Assembly (NCBI RefSeq): GCF_048128805.1
Contig: NC_136016.1
Coordinates: 8,122,501 to 8,186,500, forward strand
Length of the DNA stretch: 64,000 bases
DNA from: Centroberyx gerrardi
Taxonomy: Eukaryota; Chordata; Actinopteri; Beryciformes; Berycidae
Reading direction: 5' to 3'
Shown: piece by piece, positions 39,665-53,208 of the stretch
How positions within the stretch are numbered: the stretch's first letter is position 1
Layout: each line of letters begins with the position of its first letter
Notes under the pieces: model-generated
What the model was told of the DNA's origin: nothing
What the model saw: only the letters and a program-made list of their open reading frames with translations
Databases searched by the model: none
Translations under genes and position numbers: made by a program

Positions 39665-39780
39665 CAGCTTATGGACACAAGCACTGCCACTACACATCTA
39701 CCAGTTCCCCAGCAGGGCCCTGGGATCCCAAGACCAATCCCACCCAAGCAAGCACCACAGTGATGAGTTCTGTGTGGTTC
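39665..39780 (+). pseudogene. adam9 last-exon fragment (duplicate)
   Basis: Resembles adam9 30620-30730 over ATGGACACA.GCA.TGCCACTAC and the proline-rich end (CCAAGACCAATCCCACCCAAG, here with one diverged codon). It lacks the upstream exon part, splice acceptor and all other exons. Confidence 0.8.
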
Positions 39781-40009
39781 CTATACTGCTGTTTTTTCAC
39801 TACATATTTGCAGTTTCATCCACTGTATAAAATGACATATTTGTAAAATCCTGTGATAATAATGGGTACACTATAACTTGTTGCCAGCACTTTTTTTTTT
39901 TTCTGCAATAAGCAGCATGGTGGTGGAAAAGGCTGATAGGCCTGTACTTATTTATAAGACTATACTTGTTTCATGAATTTCCTTTTTATATCACTGGAGG
40001 GAAATGAGA

Positions 40010-42540
40010 CATTTGACCAGCATTAAACCTGTCAGCCCATTGCTTTGAATAAGTAATGTTAAAGCTACATTATAAAGTGTGTTTTTAAACTTGTAAACTA
40101 GCTCACATTAGCCTAGACAGGTAACAAGATAGTGCTTGTTACATAACGACTAGGTGACAAGGCAGCAAGCCAAGCACAACAAGCTGGAATGGATTAGGAA
40201 GAAGACAACGATGGTTTTGTTTCACATCATTTTAAATCAACACTGAATAAATTACACTGAAGCGCCATGATCAGTGATGTCTTCTTCATTTAGGACATTT
40301 AAGATTAATTCCATTGTTGATGATAGGGTCTGTAAAACTAACATTTGTCTCATTTTCACTTTTCTGGAGGATGACATGCAAGTAACTGAGTGGAAACCAC
40401 AAGTCATGGTCAATAGGAGAAACCAGGGAGCACCTTGTTTATCTGTTAGCTACAAGATGTTATAGTCTGAGCCAATGACTTGGCTTTAGTAACGGGATTT
40501 GTAAACAGCAACTTGATAACTCGTCTTCTGCTACCCCAGAACCTTCAACGGTAGGTAACATTATTACCTTGTGGTATTTGAGTAACATTAGTGGAATTAG
40601 CCACTTGAACCCAGGCCAAACATCTGGAAAAAATGCCTAAAATAACATACCCCCAAATGAATCAGCTCCTCAACTATAAGGCCTATGGTTCTGCAGGCCT
40701 CTGATAGGTGAGAAGCTAGGGAATATGAATCCATTGTCAGTAAGCCTATAACTATTACTTTTCCAGAGTAAATGGAGATGAAACAAAGGAAAAAATAATA
40801 TTTTCATCCTCGCCTTGTATTCCAAAGGCAACCAAGATCCCGTGGATAATAATGCAATTGAATCTGTTCTCCTACTCCATGACTACAACTGAAACTGTAA
40901 ATTTGATGAAAATACAATAAATTACAGCAATTTATAATACAATTTATAAAGGTATATTGAGGCGGCGTCCATGTTTTATCCATTTGGATATCCAAAGTGC
41001 CCAAAGTGTGCCAAATGGGTTTTCTGCCTGTCTGCTGGGAATTTTATTTCAAAATGCTATTTATTTCCATTACTGGAGACTATCTGAATACAATACACCC
41101 ATTAGCCAACAGATTTTTCTCATGCATCGTGTTCCATGATTATATTATATTATAAAATCAATAACACTAGCAATATTGTATAATTTTACCTCAAAATGGA
41201 GTATTTTAAATGCAAGAAGTACAAAACTTTTAGTCTATCATAGAAAAGCTAAAAAATAACTTTTAGCCATGTTATAAACAACAAAGAATGGAATGGAATT
41301 GAATGGATCCATTCAATCCATTCAAATTCTGTGGGCAAGGCCTACAATAACATGTGACCCCTCCTCTTAAAGCTCTCAGCCAATAGAATCGATTGGTGAT
41401 TAGTACATTGATGTCAGTGCTCCGATGAAGCCAGCAGATGGCAACCAAGGCCCTGAATTCCGCATGCAGGATTTCTGTCTGGGTGTCTGCCACCGCCTGC
41501 CCTGATATACAGGAACAATGGAGGACTGTGTCAATGGATGGGAATTGACGACAGGAGGGTCTTTTTTTTCCCAGTTTATTTATCATACATACATACCACA
41601 TAACAATGTCATAAGAACACATCAGTCTGTCAACAATACATCAATGACTGCATAAAAAAGAGGAAAAAATAAAACACAAAAAAAAAAAAGTAAAAAATGA
41701 GAAATAAGGTAGGCTAAATGGAGCAGAGTTTACAAAAAAATAAACTAAATATATTTAAGGCATTGTAAATAGCCAGAGTCTTAATGGCTTTCTGTGTTTT
41801 CAGAGTTTGTTTTTTTCAGTTATAGCCAGTTACTGCCAGCTTGGTGTGCACAAAAGCACAGAGGGTCGTGTACCTTTTTTGTAAGAGCCTGGTGCTGGTT
41901 ACACAATATTTAATCAAAATACCCACATTGGCTGAGGCGTGCGTAATTGCCCAGCGCTTTGAATATGCGCAACACCTTAAAATTAGAGGCTACAGGTGGA
42001 ACGCACATACCTGTCCTGCTGCCTTCAGATGGCTGTAGGGATTTAATCAACTGAAAGGGAAGGTCCTCATACATTCTACAAGTTGTGGATGATATTGGTA
42101 AGCCCTTAATTTAACCCAGTACAGACTCTCCGTACTGGTATTATTACCGTAACCACATTCAAATCGTATTGTTAATGTGCATGTAAACGTGTCTACTGAC
42201 AAACACAGCTCATTGGCTGTGTTTGTCATTTGATTACAATCACCTGTTATTTATTCACCTGTTACCAAGATGGCCGTGTGGTGATGTAACAGAATACTAT
42301 GTATATGTTATGAAAGGCATAGCCCAATTAAGTATTCTTTTGCCAAATAAAGCCACGACTGTCATTAATTTAGTTTAGGCTATGGAAATCCTACTCCAAA
42401 ATAAGTCGCCCCTGAAAGGCAACGTGTAAAAAAAAAAACTATTTTTCCCCCTTGACGCTCAGGGCTTCCATAGAACTGGCATCTGGTTATCAGTCCATAA
42501 TTTCAAATGAGAATTGGATCTCAATGGACTTGCTGGTTAA
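40010..42540. other. gene-free stretch inside duplication unit 2
   Basis: AT-rich sequence with no recognised gene and no visible match to unit 1. Several ORFs of 60-116 codons show no domain and are probably chance. Confidence 0.5.
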
Positions 42541-42755
42541 ATAATAAAAAAGAAAAAAAAGAAAAACAAACCCTTGAGGAATGGAAGCCCTCTGTGACAG
42601 AGTTGGCACTGTATGAAATACACACACACTGTCTTTACTACACACAAAGGTACAGACTTCGCTTGAGTGTGTATTACATGCTTAAGCTATATTTTGATAA
42701 GAGAAAAGATGACCAGGATGATACAGAGCAAACAGAGCGGTTGATTCTTGCCGCA

Positions 42756-44708
<1,953 letters not shown>

Positions 44709-45178
44709 ATAGAAACTTGTTTCACCTCCTCCTGCCTCACCCCTTCTCTTCCCTCCTAGTCTGCCCCATTCTATGATTAAAAAAAAGGAAAACCTTATAA
44801 ATAGATACTTTTGATGTCAGGTTTGAGTACACAGCTGACCAAAATGATGCTCACATCTGTGGGGACAAAATAGCCCAGACTCTAGTGCCAGACTCTAGTG
44901 CCCTTCATACAACATTTCAAAATAAGATTTCCAAATGTTTCCACGGTTTATGACAAAACTGTCTTTTGTTCTTGTGGGGCTGTTTTTTATTTTTTTTTCC
45001 AGAGATCCCAGAATTTATTTTGATTAACATTTTCGATTTCAGTTAATTGCTTGGACATGTGGATAGCTTTTTTGTGTCGAAGCATTGCTGTATATGACTT
45101 GAGAGCATTGAGGTATTCAAGACAAACCTCCGGATTTGCTGGCTCTGTGCTATTTATTGGACAACTACCTCAGGAGTT

Positions 45179-45352
45179 GTCTCTGTCTCTCTCCTGTTGT
45201 CTCTCTCTCTCTCTCTTGTGTCTCTTTCTCCTGTTGTCTCACTCTCTGGTATTCTGTGTCTCTCTCCTGTTGTGTCTCTCTCTCCTGGTGTGTCTCTCTC
45301 TCCCATTGTGTGTGTCTCTCTTCTGTTGCCTCTCTCTCTCTCCTGGTGTGTC
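45179..45352. repeat. CT-rich minisatellite
   Basis: Irregular repeats of CTCTCTCCTGTTGTGT type over about 170 bases. The Leu/Ser/Cys-rich ORFs that cross it on the plus strand and the Glu/Arg-rich one on the minus strand are by-products. Confidence 0.85.
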
Positions 45353-46779
45353 TAAACAAAAGAACCAAACACAGTCTTTCTACATTAACTTGCAGAAACC
45401 AGAAAAAAGCACTTTCAAAAAGTTCAGGGGACATGTCCAACACAGATGATTATTGTAATGTTACATTTGTTGGTAAGCCAAAAATCTATTCTGTACATTA
45501 TATCAGAGTTTATTTTGGACTAAAAGTAGGTGTCATGTTCTTCAGGGCTGTGGTAATGGAATATGAATGCAATAGGATGCATTGAACCAAACACTGTAGG
45601 GAATCCCATAAAAAATTCACCACAATTAATATGCAACAGTAAAGTACATTCATTGATAATATGGTCAATTTACAATTTACAGCATGTCTGTCCTGTCCTC
45701 AAATTTATATAGGCTAAATAAACACAGTAGTGAAATGTGTTGTCATTTCATAACATTTACCATAGCTAAAAGATTATTATTAACTGGAAAGACAGAACTA
45801 AATTATCTATCAATCATTGGCATGGACGCCTAACTTTGTGTAAATGTGTGGGGGCAAAATCTGAACAGGGCGGGTTTTTTTTTTTTTAATAAATACGCCA
45901 TTTCCTGCAATTTTACATGTATATTTTTATACATTTGGTTTGTATACTGTGATGCTTGATTCTCAATGCTACATTACAAAACCCAATTCATTTAAAGAGA
46001 TGCTATAAACACAGGAGAGGTGTCTGCAAAGGCTTCATTTATTTTTTGGAAACTAACATAATTCACAGGCATACTGCACAAAATGACAAATAAGCCAGTT
46101 ACATGAAAATATTATTAAATCATTTTGAATATCATAGTTCTTTTTTTTCTCTAACACTATCCTTTTGCTTTGGCATCCTGTTGCTGTTGCTCTGCTGCGC
46201 TGACACTGCTAACAGTAGGCTATCAGCTTCAATAATCTGTTGAAAACATCTAACTTTAGCTTTGCTAGATAGCTTCAGAGAGACAGAGAGAGACCTTCGG
46301 CACACAGAGCACGAAATGGAGCGTTAGCAAACCTAAGCTTACTCACAAAAAACAACAGTTAGCTAGCTAGATAAATGTAGGTCACATAAATTTCTGCCTT
46401 TCACCTCTGGTGGTTACACAGTCAAGGTAAAGAGAAACACACCTGTGCTGTTTTTTTCTTTTTTAACTTTTCTTTGCCCATAAATTGTGCAATGTTAGCT
46501 GTTGTTTCATACTAGTTCAGACAATTACGCTGCCGTTACTCCATTCACGATCACATCGTCCCATCGGCTGTGGTTTGTAGTGCAGACTATTTTAACGGGT
46601 TGGACTATACCACTTGGGTTGGAAAGGGGGTGTACCAATCCAAATGCAACTATGCTATCTAAATGCAGAAAGAGCAGATATTTTACATAGTCTTTAATTA
46701 AATATTAGATTTAAAAGATTGAGAGATTGAAGACTAAATATTAGATTTTTACGAAATGTTGACTTTTAAAAGGGGTGAA

Positions 46780-46930
46780 AACTGCAGGGGCAAGCCCACA
46801 GGGCGCCCAAAGGGAAAATGCTGCTGTGGGCCTCGCCTGGGCAAACCCACACCGGGCCCGTTTGGGATCGGTGTGGGTTGGCCCTAGCCCAGCCACAAAA
46901 AGCCCACACAGGACCCACAGGGGCATGTTG
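46780..46930. repeat. GC-rich repeat with hairpin
   Basis: Multiple CCCACA/TGTGGG and GGGC motifs. GGGCAAACCCACACC at 46839-46853 pairs with GGTGTGGGTTGGCCC at 46870-46884. Stands out sharply from AT-rich surroundings. Resembles GC-rich CCCACA repeats seen in fish; family not identified. Confidence 0.6.
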
Positions 46931-47629
46931 CAGACAATCAATCTAGTATTTTATTGGTGATTTTGGTAAGCTATTTATAGGTAGCTTTGAGGTGTAAATG
47001 AGGCATTTAGATGGAGTTGAAGTTAATGTTACTGTGGCATATAAGTACCATCTATCTAGTAGCTATAGCCCTATAATTTCTCATTAGCTAGCTATCAATA
47101 ATATACTGTATCTATGTGTATTGACCACAGAGGTCATGAACATTTTCAAAAACAGTCAGGAGGATTTTGCTGTGAATCCAATCTGATACAGGAAAGTAGA
47201 ATACATTTTCTGAGACCATTTTCACCTATTTTTTCATTTTTTTCCCCAAAATCAAACCTGTAGATTGTTTTCTAAATAAATGGTAAACACCATTGTCTTA
47301 TTCTTGATGACAATTTATTTCAGTGTGAGTTCAAAATCATAAATAAAACCTTAATGTTATTATATGAGTTGGTATCCAAGTTTTGATTTGATTAGTCATA
47401 CTATTCACTGATGCAGTGCAGAGAAACACATTCATCTTTGTGTTGTTTTTATGGAGTATATTAAGTCATAGGCGAGGCCGGCCCTATGACTAGTGACAAA
47501 ACTAGCAAAGAAAAAATGAAAAAGTGCCTTCTCAGGAAGTGTCCCTACTACTGAAAGGCACTCTTGCTTAAAGTGTGTGTGTGTGCATGTGTGACCTAAT
47601 TCAGCCTAAACTAATATTCACTCCAACTC

Positions 47630-48276
47630 ACTTAACAGCACAGATAATTTGCTGAAGGGGGACATGTAAAGCAGTGCAATAAGCATTAATTTGTTGCCTC
47701 TGTGTCTATCTCTTTGCCTACATGGCTCGCCTTCAGCCAGAGGTTGATGGAGTTGATCTCTTCTGCACTGTTGAAGTTGAATTAATTGAATGAATCCAAA
47801 ACAAGATTTCTTCACAACCTGCATAAGCAAGAAGTCTTCAAGAAGTGCCCATCGCCAAAGAAGAGGATATTGATGTGGAACATGTGGTGAAAACAGCTGT
47901 GGACGTTTTTGACCAAAACAAAAAGAACATTTTAAGAGTCTTCATAAATGACCATGCTTGAAGGAAGAAATATAATTACTTGTTCTTCTGTTTATTTAAC
48001 AACAGCTGTGAATATTTTGTTGAATTTGCACAAATGTAGATTTTATCACATTAAGAAGACATGAATGAATGTACAATACTTTATGTATTTATATTTAGTA
48101 CAAAAAACAGCTTGATGTTTTCTAGTCATAGTTTTCAGTTGTGTTTGTCCACTGTGGCACTGAGTGAAAAGAAGACTTGAAAATGTATGTCTCATTTATC
48201 CATTTCATTTTTTTTTGTTTAATTTGCATACCATTAATTTCTAAAGAAATAATAAAATAAATAAAACATTTCAAAC
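47630..48276 (+). pseudogene. pstk 3' pseudogene fragment (duplicate)
   Basis: 47630-47670 matches the end of pstk exon 3 with its donor; 47725-47770 matches exon 4; at about 47772 it jumps into the exon 6 sequence (AATGAATCCAAAACAAG), so the end of exon 4, intron 4, exon 5 and intron 5 are deleted. It then follows exon 6 to the same FINDHA-TGA end and the 3' UTR. No start, P-loop or exons 1-2. Not functional. Confidence 0.9.
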
Positions 48277-49215
48277 GGTTAAACATTTTCTCAAAGCTAA
48301 TTTCAAACAATCATTGATAAGGTTTCTGTAATTAAGACTAATGTTGATCAGATAACATTTTAGTCTTTTGTTAGTATTCAAATAATTTACTGATTCATTA
48401 AAATAAAATTTCCCTTTTTTTGTCCACAATACAGTCATCACATACAAACATGTGCAAACGATCAATTGATCAGGGCTTTACTTTAGACCAAGGGTAAAAA
48501 AACAAACAAACAAAAAAAACAGAAAAACACTGAGCTACTATTTGAAACAACCAGTCACATTACGTCACATCACTTCTTGCTATGCTAGGGTTCCCCTGGA
48601 TCTTTTCAGTGCCTCAAAATATCGGCTACAATACAAATATGAATCGCTACCAAAAAAAAAATTCAATGCTTAGAGATGGGTATGCACCACAACAAATACA
48701 CATCAACTCTCCTAAAGAGACCAGTTATATTATTTTTAAAGTTAATGGATTGGTACTACTTTGGCCAGAAAAAAAAATGAGTTTTAATAATGAAATCTAT
48801 CTGAAAAATTACTGAATGATTTGGCTCATACCCTTTGCAGTCACTGTACCATGAGGTGTGAATGAATAATATCAAAACAGCAAGCAGGATTACAATAAGT
48901 CAGGCTGGACACAAACTACAGTGTTCTGAACAGAAAAGGATCCAATCAAGTTGTCCCTGACTAAAAATGCTGCTAAGTTTCTCTGAGGATTTCTCAGAAC
49001 ATGTGTGTCCTGACTGAGATGGAAACTTTGGTACTTAATTAGTTCAACAAACCACGCATTGTCTGTGTCCATCCAAAACCAAACTGAAAAGCTCAAAGTA
49101 TTGGGCTACATAGAATAATAAGGCAACTTAACAGTCCAATTTGTAAGTGTTAAAAAAAAAAAAGAACAGCATATGCATGAATTAAATACGTATAAAATGA
49201 GAAACAATGTTATCA

Positions 49216-49289
<74 letters not shown>
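48277..49289. other. spacer after the duplication
   Basis: AT-rich with no supported gene; a (TA)n run occupies 49219-49288. Confidence 0.55.
49219..49288. repeat. (TA)n microsatellite
   Basis: Uninterrupted TA/AT dinucleotides flanking the Tc1-like element on its left. Confidence 0.95.
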
Positions 49290-49297
<8 letters not shown>

Positions 49298-49840
49298 CAC
49301 ACACACACACACTCACCGAGCACTTTATTAGGAACACCTTACTAATACTGGGTAGGTATCAGCTTTCAGCTCAGTATCAACATGTGACATCCACCATTCC
49401 GAGATGCTGTTCTGCTCTCCACAGTTGTAAAGAAGTTATCTGAGTTACTGTCGCCTTTCTGCCATTCCCCTCTGACCTCTCTCATCAACAAGGCGTTTCC
49501 GTCCGCAGAACTGCCGCTCACTGGATGTTTTTTGTTTTTTACACCGTTCTGTGTAACCTCTAGAGACTGTTGTGCGTGAAAATCCCAGGAGATCAGCAGT
49601 TTCAGAAATACTCAAACCAGCCCGTCCGGCACCAACAGCCACGCCACGGTCAGAGTCACTGAGATCACACTTTCCCCATTCTGATGTTTGATGTGAACGT
49701 TAACTGAAGCTGCTGACCTGTATCTGCATGATCTTATGCATTGCACTGCTGCCACATGATTGGCTGAATGGATAATTGCATGAATAAGCAGGTGTAGGTG
49801 TTCCTAATAAACTGCTCCATGAGTGTGTATATATATCTAT
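49290..49840 (-). mobile_element. Tc1-like transposon relic
   Basis: Ends carry inverted repeats: CGAGCACTTTATTAGGAACACC near 49317 and GGTGTTCCTAATAAACTGCTCC near 49796, extended by ACTCA/TGAGT and CA/TG runs. The minus-strand ORF at 49642-49445 reads AGLSISETADLLGFSRTTVS, the N-terminal helix-turn-helix of Tc1/mariner transposases. The DDE catalytic part is missing. Both flanks are TA repeats, consistent with TA target choice. Confidence 0.8.
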
Positions 49841-49881
49841 ATATATATATATATATATAGATATATATATAGATATATATA
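49826..49881. repeat. TA-rich microsatellite
   Basis: Imperfect TATATAGA run on the right of the Tc1-like element, just downstream of the ikzf5 stop. Confidence 0.9.
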
Positions 49882-49944
49882 ACCATTGAAAAGTAAATAC
49901 AAGGGGATCCAAAAGTCTCCATATGCCTCTATGTTACAGGGAAA

Positions 49945-52174
49945 TCACTTTTTATGTTGTCCACGGGCAAAATGGCATGCAAAATCATATTTGTCTATGC
50001 ATATGCAACCACAGATGTTGCATTGGAATGGATGTTCATAACCATGACAGCCCATGTGAATGGTGTAGAGGATATTATCTGAAAAGTGAATATCACAGTG
50101 GAGGCATTTGTGTAATAGCTGCAGGTCCTGCGTGGTCAGGGCAGGGGCAGGCGTACTGGGCTGGCTGTTGCCGATGCTTGCAGAGAGTGTATGCACGCTG
50201 TGCTCGAAGCCGAGGCCCGGCACGGGACTGTAACTCCTGTGGCCTGAGCCGGGAGATTCCTTAGTAGGAGGTGATGTCTGCACCCCATTTGTAGACACGG
50301 CAACTGGTGCACCTGAGACCTGATGTATGAGGATGGGCTTCTCATCTTTAAAGGACTCCGTGTCTGGGGACGCGGGAGTCTGAGACTCGGGGGGTAGGTC
50401 GGCCAACTGGCCAGCAAGTGTAGACAGTTGGTCCAGCGGGTTATCGAACGTCAAACCATTAGCGCCCCTGTCGCTACCATCCCCCTCATGCACCTTGGTC
50501 AGGTTCTTATACTCGGTGCCATTCAAATGCTGCTGGAGCTCGCGAGACAAGTCATTCAGGTAATCTGACTTGGGCACCGCCATCGAGGGAGGGCTGAAGT
50601 TGATGAGCAGCCGTCTGCCGAAGCCCAGGGAGCCCGTCCTCTTCTGCAGGACGCTCAACATCCTCTTGTTGGCGAAGGGAGAGCGCACGCCCCTCGCGGG
50701 CAGCAGCTTGTGGCGGCGGCGGCGGTGATGCGACAGGTTGCTGCGGTCACTGCAGCGGAAGGCACAGAGGTCGCACTTGTACGGCTTCTCTCCTGTGTGG
50801 GAGCGCATGTGGGCTTCCAAGTGGCGCTCGTAAGCTGAGGCAAACGGGCACAGTTGGCAGCGGTGAGGCTTTTCTCCTAGGTGACAACCAGAGGGGGAAT
50901 AAAACAAGGTTAGTGCAAAGAGCTGCAAGATGTAATATAGCAATAAGTACTTGCCTTGACAGACAAACTCCTTCAGCCAATCAGCGAATCCAAATTCAAA
51001 TCCACACGGAATAACGGCAAAAACGTATTTTCCGCCGAGAAACTCCGCTAGTGCATACTCTTGTTCTTGTTTAACTGTTGTTATTGAGTCTATTTCTGCA
51101 ATAACTGCACTTATGGCTGTGTTTACTCTACTACCGTTAACGTTACCGCTCGTTGCTTCGGGAGATGGCATTACTGTTTTGCCAGCGGTGGCCTGTATTC
51201 CACGTCATCAACTACGACGCAGTCCCTGATTGGCCCGGTTACATTGTAATTTCAGGAAATCGATGTGGGCGGCTAGAAGTCCAGACTGATCCGTGGAGCG
51301 AAACAGAATGTGAGGTCACGTGATCAGGATGGTCTTACCAGGCTAATAGGGACCCACATTTGATAAGATTCTGTCCCATAGATCTCAATATGGGAAGACT
51401 TCTGTCTAGTATTGAAATGTAGAACTGTCTACACTATGTGGGGAGATTGAAACCTATAATTAACAGTTATTATTATATAACCTCTAATTTGGATAACTTC
51501 TAGTGAATTACATTATAGTGAAATTAAACAATTTCTCATTTCATTTTGTCGGGGACCGCCTGGAACCTCCTCAAGTCAAGTCAACTTTATATAGCCCTTT
51601 ATTACAAGCATGTATCAAGGGGCTTTACCTGCCATATCATAATCCATACTACATTTCTATATACCATACTACATCCTATACATATACATACTAAATATAC
51701 TATATCATAAGGACCCCTGGTGGTCCCTGGATCCCACTTAGTCCAAAGTGTGTTTGGATTACCTGTGTGGATACGGATGTGCTCTATTAGACGAGCCATG
51801 CCCTTGTTGGCATAACTGCAGTAGCTACACTTGTACTTTCCATCGCAAGTCCTCTCCAAGCCATCCATCTGTAACTCTGATCCATCCTCCAGCGACAGGC
51901 TTACCTCCACAGACGGAGGGTCCAGGCCATTCTGCTCACTCTTTCCGGCAACTGAAAACACACCAACACACCATGATTGTGAGACTGACTGTAGGATAAT
52001 CAGAGAGATGGTGCTGTTTGAAATTGCCCCCTTCTCACCGGCTTGAAACGATTCTCCTGGTTCCTTTTCTCCACAGACAGAGCCTGAGATCATGTTGACA
52101 TGCTGGGTTTGCTGTGTCAGGTATTCTTGGAATTCCTTCACAAAATCCACAGGTTCAGTCTTTATATCTTCCAT
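49945..52174 (-). CDS. ikzf5: Ikaros family zinc finger protein 5 (Pegasus)
   Basis: C2H2 transcription factor, nuclear, thought to repress target genes. Coding exons: 52174-52039, 51951-51763, 50876-49945; they join in frame to 418 aa (human 419). The start MEDIKTEPVDFVKEFQEYL matches the human N terminus; the frame is open further upstream but that includes intron and UTR. Fingers: YKCSYCSYANKG...HIRIH, HRCQLCPFASAYERH...H, YKCDLCAFRCSDRSNLSHH for DNA binding, then the two C-terminal dimerisation fingers CLHCDIHFSDNILYTIHMGCH and CNICGCICIDKYDFACHFARG. The Ser/Pro-rich linker (NPLDQLSTLAGQL, GNSQPSTPAPAL) is also conserved. A non-coding first exon probably ends at 52417 (donor GTAAGAT), with the acceptor near 52218. 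Confidence 0.97.
50950..51350 (-). mobile_element. probable transposon-derived fragment in ikzf5 intron 2
   Basis: A minus-strand ORF starting at 51171 (MPSPEATSGNV) contains EQEYALAEFLGGKYVFAVIP, reminiscent of the region before the Walker A motif in helicase-like ORFs of fish repeats. The expected GKS-type site is replaced. Upstream sequence (51190-51345) also looks repetitive. The ORF runs without a stop through the intron into the zinc-finger exon, by chance. Identity is tentative. Confidence 0.35.
51545..51745. repeat. possible interspersed repeat tail
   Basis: CAAGTCAACTTTATATAGCCC followed by ATAC/CATACTA-rich sequence resembles a fish repeat tail (AAGTCAACTTTATTTATATAG type). Judged from memory of such repeats. 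Confidence 0.35.
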
Positions 52175-53208
52175 TTTTCTATTTTCAGTGCTGAATCTTA
52201 CTTTGTCAACCTGTACCTGTATAAAGACAGAGTGAGAAAAACGGTTAGCCAGCCGGACGCAAGACAAATCTTTGCTTTCATGTTTTGCATCACTCTCTTG
52301 GCAGTTGATGGGAGGCTTAGCTAATGTTAGCTGCCTATGAAACTAGATTAACAACCACGCTACCGTTAGCCAGCTGCCAAATAAAATCCTCGCCCCAGTC
52401 TATAGTCATATCTTACCATTCAGCCTCTGCGAAACATGATTCTTTTGCGGAGAGATGTGTAAAAATTGGCCCTGGTAGCTAAATGAGTAAGATTGGCTAG
52501 CCGGCTAATGCATTCCCAGCTGAAAGCCCAACTGCTTCCGTTTTGTTTTCCGGTTCACTCAAAACGAGTACTTGCTGCCTTCAGGTACTGTCGAAAAAAT
52601 ATAATTACGATTGGAGCAAACACGAACGACTCCCAAGAAGCCCCCTCTAACTAGCATGGAAGTCCCAACTGATGATAAAAATAACATATATGATAGCGTT
52701 TGGCTAATACATTAAAGGAGCATTAAGTACATTTTAGGACTATTATCGAGCTCTATTGGCGACCAAGGATGAAATGCAAAAGTCATATTTTCTGAGAACA
52801 GAGATCCAATGGAAATGTTCAATGAAGAGGAAATATGTCGATGCAAAATAATACAGTTTTGTCGTTTGCTTTTTTGGCAAAATGTGTGTGATGTCAGTTG
52901 CTTGCTTTTAGCACAGTCGCCAATCGAAGTCCTATTTGAAAATGCAAGGGGGTTATTTCCAAAACAGAGAGTACTGGCGGAAAGTGAGTTTTTGAAAGAC
53001 AGAAATCTGAGCATGTAGCGAAATAATCATTGAGTCATTTGGTATTTGTCAGCAACCCTATCAACCCCCGCAGATACATGATGGCCATTTCGTGCTATGC
53101 GACAGAAAAATAATTTAATGCACCTTTAATTAAAAACATAAACCAGAGGCCACTCGTACGAGGGGCATTTGAAGGCAGCAACACTCACGCATGTAAACAA
53201 TAGGAAAC
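52175..53208. other. divergent ikzf5/acadsb intergenic region
   Basis: About 1 kb between the two start codons. Includes the probable ikzf5 5' UTR exon (ending 52417) with a five-codon upstream ORF, and ETS-like CTTCCG/TTCCGG motifs near 52535-52552. It may act as a shared two-way promoter. No other gene seen. Confidence 0.5.

Larger units (their letters stand above)
44911..47620. other. gene-free stretch inside duplication unit 2
   Basis: No match to unit 1 seen. Holds a CT-rich minisatellite (45179-45352) and a GC-rich stretch with a hairpin (46780-46930); otherwise AT-rich with no supported gene. Confidence 0.5.

Noticed and set aside
39649-39846. 65-codon ORF repeating an adam9-region ORF
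   Set aside because: Both read the same out-of-frame 3' exon and UTR sequence; explained by the tandem duplication.
45051-45585. Leu/Ser/Cys-rich ORFs of 132 and 149 codons
   Set aside because: They translate a CT-rich minisatellite and have no domain.
49106-49443. Tyr/Ile repeat ORFs
   Set aside because: Translations of the TA microsatellite.
49945-51171. 408-codon ORF joining an upstream ATG to the ikzf5 zinc-finger exon
   Set aside because: It crosses a good splice acceptor at 50877 and would omit the first finger and the conserved N terminus; the upstream part looks transposon-derived. Read as intron open by chance.
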